DNA of 64,000 nucleotides from Clostridioides sp. (GTDB lineage Bacteria; Bacillota; Clostridia; Peptostreptococcales; Peptostreptococcaceae): NCBI GenBank assembly GCA_031261505.1, contig JAISJN010000012.1, positions 1 to 64,000 of the forward strand, read 5' to 3'. Shown piece by piece: positions 60,155 to 64,000 of this stretch (position 1 is its first letter; each line of letters starts with the position of its first letter). The notes under the pieces were generated by a model. It saw only the letters and a program-made list of their open reading frames with translations, ran no database searches and was not told where the DNA came from. The position numbers and the translations under genes were made by a program.

Positions 60155-61273
60155 CTAATCTATTGATTTTTTATATTTCAATAATTTCACGTAGACTTCT
60201 ATAGCGTTCATCAATATCTTTTCATCAAAGTTGAAGTTGATATTGTGAAGGTCGTTTATATATCCCTTTTTCTCATTCTTCGCTCCAAGCATGAAGAAAA
60301 GTCCTGGAACTACCTTTTGGTAGTATGAAAAGTCTTCAGATATCATAAGCGGATCCAGCTCTATAATATTTTCTTTGCCTACAGCTAATACGAATTCGTG
60401 GTAGAGATCCTTATCATTGTTAACTGCCTTGTAGTCATCTTTTATATTCACTTCTATCTCACAGCCGTACGCCATCTCAAATCCTTTAGCTATATTTCTA
60501 ACTCTTTCTTTCATCTTTTCGTAGACATCTGGTTTAAATGTCCTCATAGTTCCCTCTAACCTCACGTCGCCAGCGATTATATTTCTTCTACTTCCTCCGC
60601 TGAACTTTCCTATAGTAAGCACGGCGTTGTCGACTGGGCTTATGTTTCTAGAAACTATGCTCTGTATAGTTTCCACGAAGTTAGCCGCTATAATTATGGC
60701 GTCTACTGCGTTCTCAGGCATTGCCCCGTGTCCGCTCTTAGCCTTTATATCTATGTCGACGTCACCTATCTGAGCCATGAAATAACCACTTCTAACTCCT
60801 ACATATCCCTCAGGTATATCTGGATATATGTGTAAGCCATAGATTTCGTCTATACTGTATTTCTCAAACACACCCGCGTTTATTATATCCTGAGCTCCTC
60901 CAGGGCCTTCCTCAGCTGGTTGAAATATAAATACTATATTATCGTTTAATCTATCTTGATTTTTCTTTAAATACTCGATTATCCCTAACAATACGGACAT
61001 ATGTCCGTCGTGACCACATAGATGTTTCGGACCCTCAATGCTGAATAGGGCGTCTATATCCGATCTAAATGCTATTGTCTTCTTTGGTTTTTTACCCTTG
61101 ATTATTCCGACAGTTCCCGTATCCGCAACTGCCTCGTACTCAACTCCCAAACTCTCTAGATAATCTCTTATATATTTAGCAGTCTCAAACTCTTTCTTTC
61201 CTAGCTCTGGAATCGCGTGCAGGCATTGTCTGTGTTTGTACAACTGTCCTTCTAATTCTAATTTATCAAACAT
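60155..61273 (-). CDS. M20-family amidohydrolase / metallopeptidase
   Basis: LHAIPELGKKEFET; HLCGHDGHMSVLLG; FQPAEEGPGGAQ; SGHGAMPENAVDAI. Confidence 0.93.
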   Translation of the reverse strand: MFDKLELEGQLYKHRQCLHAIPELGKKEFETAKYIRDYLESLGVEYEAVADTGTVGIIKGKKPKKTIAFRSDIDALFSIEGPKHLCGHDGHMSVLLGIIEYLKKNQDRLNDNIVFIFQPAEEGPGGAQDIINAGVFEKYSIDEIYGLHIYPDIPEGYVGVRSGYFMAQIGDVDIDIKAKSGHGAMPENAVDAIIIAANFVETIQSIVSRNISPVDNAVLTIGKFSGGSRRNIIAGDVRLEGTMRTFKPDVYEKMKERVRNIAKGFEMAYGCEIEVNIKDDYKAVNNDKDLYHEFVLAVGKENIIELDPLMISEDFSYYQKVVPGLFFMLGAKNEKKGYINDLHNINFNFDEKILMNAIEVYVKLLKYKKSID

Positions 61274-61388
61274 ATTATCACTCCTATTTAATTTCCGATT
61301 ACACTGATTTTATCATAAATAAATCAAAATGCAACACCTAGGATACCGACATATGTCTCTACTTATCCACAAGTTAGTGATTTTTAAA

Positions 61389-62723
61389 TTAATACAGGTA
61401 GAATATATCCATGCCACTCGGGTAATTCCCAACCTTTATCACATCTTCAGGAGAGTCGCCATACCCATCTATAACAGTGATTGTATCGTCGAAGCTGTTC
61501 GCAACGTATATATAATTTCTATCCTGATCTATGATTACACCATTTGGTGAATTTCCTACTCTAATAGTCTTTAGGATTTCGTAGGTGAACCTGTCTATTA
61601 CGCTTACAGTATTGCTATTTCCATTTGTCACGTATATTTTATCCGTGCTGTAGTTTATATCTATACCCCATGGAAAACTTCCAACCATTATTGTATTCGT
61701 TATAGAATTTGTATTCATATCTACAACCGATATTGAATTACTTGATGAATTGCTTATAAATACTTTCTTCTGTTCATTGTCTATATTAAGCTGGGTCGGA
61801 AGCTCACCTATCTTTATCCTCATCGACACCGTATAGTCAACCCCGTCTATGATATTTAAATTGGTGCTGTCGTTTACGACGTATATCTTGTTTAAATTTG
61901 AATCTGCCGCTATTCCATGAGGACTGTCCTTCATATAAATCGTAGAAATTACAGAATCACTATTCCCGTCTATTACTGATATGTTCTTGCTTGCAAAATT
62001 TGAGATGTATATTTTATTCGTGACTGGATTTATAGTTAGCTCATGTGGGTCGTCGCCCACCTCTATAGTCTTAATAACCGTATCGCTCATCAGATCGATG
62101 ACAGATACGTTATTGCTCTTTCTGTTGGCTACATATGCCTTTTTCGTAAGCTGATTGACGTATATATCCTCTGGCCACTCTCCTACAGCAATTGTCGATA
62201 TTATCCCCCTTCCTCTGGCGTCTATAACCGATATTGTATTATCGTAAAAATTTGTGACGTAGATATGTGCATCTCTTAGATTTCCACTTCCAATCGGACC
62301 GGGTGCACCGGGAATTATTTCTCCCTCTTTATTTAGTCCTCCTAAGCCCTTCCCTAGATTTTGTACCTTCTGCTGTGAGTTTATTATTTTTTGTTGATAT
62401 TCCTGTGGTTGTATAATTTGCTCTTGAGCTTTTTGACTGTAATCATGTTGGGTGGATTGTGGATTCGTGTATTGCTGCTGTGGTTGGTGATGCTGTTTAT
62501 CCTGTGTCGGCCTATGCTGTTTATCTAGTTGGCGCTGATTCTGTGAGGGGCGACGCTCTTTATCTGCTTGCTGATGATTCTGCGTGGGACGGTTCTCTTT
62601 ATCTACTTGCTGATGGTTCGGTGTCGAGTCCTGCTGTGATGAGTTTATATCAATCTTAGATAGCTCTGAGTACCTTTTTTCGTATTTAATTTTATAATTG
62701 CTCTTAAATCCCATATCGCACAT
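61389..62723 (-). CDS. YVTN-type beta-propeller repeat protein with Gln/His-rich N-terminal repeat region
   Basis: Repeated IYVTNFYDNTISVIDARG.../KAYVANRKSNNVSVIDLMSDT.../KIYISNFASKNISVIDG units. Confidence 0.85.
   Translation of the reverse strand: MCDMGFKSNYKIKYEKRYSELSKIDINSSQQDSTPNHQQVDKENRPTQNHQQADKERRPSQNQRQLDKQHRPTQDKQHHQPQQQYTNPQSTQHDYSQKAQEQIIQPQEYQQKIINSQQKVQNLGKGLGGLNKEGEIIPGAPGPIGSGNLRDAHIYVTNFYDNTISVIDARGRGIISTIAVGEWPEDIYVNQLTKKAYVANRKSNNVSVIDLMSDTVIKTIEVGDDPHELTINPVTNKIYISNFASKNISVIDGNSDSVISTIYMKDSPHGIAADSNLNKIYVVNDSTNLNIIDGVDYTVSMRIKIGELPTQLNIDNEQKKVFISNSSSNSISVVDMNTNSITNTIMVGSFPWGIDINYSTDKIYVTNGNSNTVSVIDRFTYEILKTIRVGNSPNGVIIDQDRNYIYVANSFDDTITVIDGYGDSPEDVIKVGNYPSGMDIFYLY
62502..62618 (-). 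repeat. Three 39-bp (13-aa) tandem repeats in the beta-propeller gene
   Basis: NHQQVDKENRPTQ / NHQQADKERRPSQ / NQRQLDKQHRPTQ. Confidence 0.75.
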
Positions 62724-62945
62724 CCTTTCACATAAATTCTCTACTACAGTTTATGATATACAGGCAATAAAAATGACTTGACAGCCATATGCAAAGTTTT
62801 TAACATTTATTTGCAAACCGACCGCCAAGTCATGTCTCGTATATTTATTCAATTAAACACATTGTTTTATTTAAATAATAACTATGTTTTGTTTAGATAA
62901 TAACTCTTTGCTTTAGTGGTTTAGTCCACCTTAAGTCAATACAAA

Positions 62946-64000
62946 TTAGCAAGTGAAGAATAATTTTGCCAATCCACCCTTAGCTGTTTCTCTGTACTCT
63001 TCTTTAAGGTCTATTCCAGTGACCCTCATTGTTTCTACAACTTGGTCTAGTGATATAGAATGGTCTCCATCAGTTATTATAGAGTATTCAGCTGCATCGT
63101 ATGCTCTCTTCGCAGCCATTGCATTTCTTTCTATGCAAGGGATTTGTACGTATCCGTATACTGGGTCACAAGTAAGTCCTAAATGATGTTCAAGACCTAT
63201 TTCAGCTGCGTACTCGATATGTGTAGCATCTCCGCCCTTTAGGTATGCAACTGCTCCAGCTGCCATTGAACATGCTGCCCCTACTTCACCTTGACATCCA
63301 ACTTCTGCACCTGATATAGATGCATTTGTCTTGATTATATTTCCTATAGTTCCTGCAACGCATAAAGCTTCTATAAGCTGTTTGTCGCTGTATCCGAAAT
63401 GATCTTGCATAGCGAATAATACTCCCGGTATAACCCCTGCCGCACCGCAAGTTGGAGCTGTTACTATTATATTTCCTGATGCATTTTGTTCAGAAGCCGC
63501 TAATGCATATGCGTAAACTAATACTGAGAACTCTTTTGTTTCCTTATATTGTTTGTAGAAAGTTCCAGCTCTTCTCTTTAGATTTAATTTACCAGGGATT
63601 AATTCTTCAGTAGCTAGTCCATCTTCTACTGCTTTTTTCATAGCTTCTCTTATTTTTTCTAAATGATCTAATATATCTTTATCATCGTTTTCCACTACAT
63701 AATCCACTATAGTCTTACCGTTTTCACTACACCATTTTGTGATATCATCCATAGTTTCAAGGTCGTAAACGCTGTTTGTCTTGCTGTTTCTCTGTCCTTC
63801 TTCAGATAATGTTCCTCCGCCTACTGAGAACACTGTCCAGTCCTTTGTCACATTTCCTTCTTTATCTAATGCTTCTAACTTCATTCCATTTGGATGGAAT
63901 TCTTTTACTACTTCTTCCTGCCATACTATTTCAACGTGTTTAGGTGCTATCGTTTTTTCGATTATATAATCTGTCAAATGTCCTTTTCCTGTAGCTGCTA
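62946..64000 (-). CDS. L-serine dehydratase, 5' end beyond the window edge
   Basis: TAPTCGAAGVIPGVL; GAEVGCQGEVGAACSMAAGA; LEHHLGLTCDPVYGYVQIPCIERN; frame open to window end (AATGKGHLTDYIIE). Confidence 0.93.
   Translation of the reverse strand, partial: AATGKGHLTDYIIEKTIAPKHVEIVWQEEVVKEFHPNGMKLEALDKEGNVTKDWTVFSVGGGTLSEEGQRNSKTNSVYDLETMDDITKWCSENGKTIVDYVVENDDKDILDHLEKIREAMKKAVEDGLATEELIPGKLNLKRRAGTFYKQYKETKEFSVLVYAYALAASEQNASGNIIVTAPTCGAAGVIPGVLFAMQDHFGYSDKQLIEALCVAGTIGNIIKTNASISGAEVGCQGEVGAACSMAAGAVAYLKGGDATHIEYAAEIGLEHHLGLTCDPVYGYVQIPCIERNAMAAKRAYDAAEYSIITDGDHSISLDQVVETMRVTGIDLKEEYRETAKGGLAKLFFTC

Overview
This 64 kb low-GC window looks like chromosomal DNA from a spore-forming Clostridia/Peptostreptococcaceae-type bacterium. 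That is inferred from CWB2 surface proteins, BofC-like and alpha/beta-SASP-like proteins, and the gene order ruvC-ruvA-ruvB-queA-tgt-yajC-TIGR04086-SCIFF. Core blocks are that DNA-repair/queuosine/Sec locus, a glycolytic operon (rpoN-pgk-tpiA-gpmI-eno-secG, without gapA) leading to rnr, two complete two-component systems, and many transporters (heterodimeric ABC exporter, CDF, NitT/TauT-type ABC, POT, GltS, APC). No rRNA, tRNA, CRISPR array, IS element or prophage was recognised. The most interesting observations are: (1) a dispersed ~60-100 bp hairpin repeat family, mostly placed right after stop codons and co-oriented with the upstream gene. One full-length copy is inside the polysaccharide deacetylase ORF, another supplies a stop codon, and a fragment sits at the 5' truncation of azlC. 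(2) An unlisted 47-aa SCIFF (ranthipeptide) precursor gene with no radical-SAM maturase in the window. (3) A ~98-aa Cys-rich insertion inside the nucleotide-binding domain of an ABC exporter subunit. (4) An eroded locus where a truncated FtsX-type permease meets a truncated GHKL kinase, followed by a LytTR regulator whose start codon appears to be ATA. (5) An in-frame TGA splitting a permease-prefix-domain gene. All calls come from reading the sequence and supplied translations; no searches were run.
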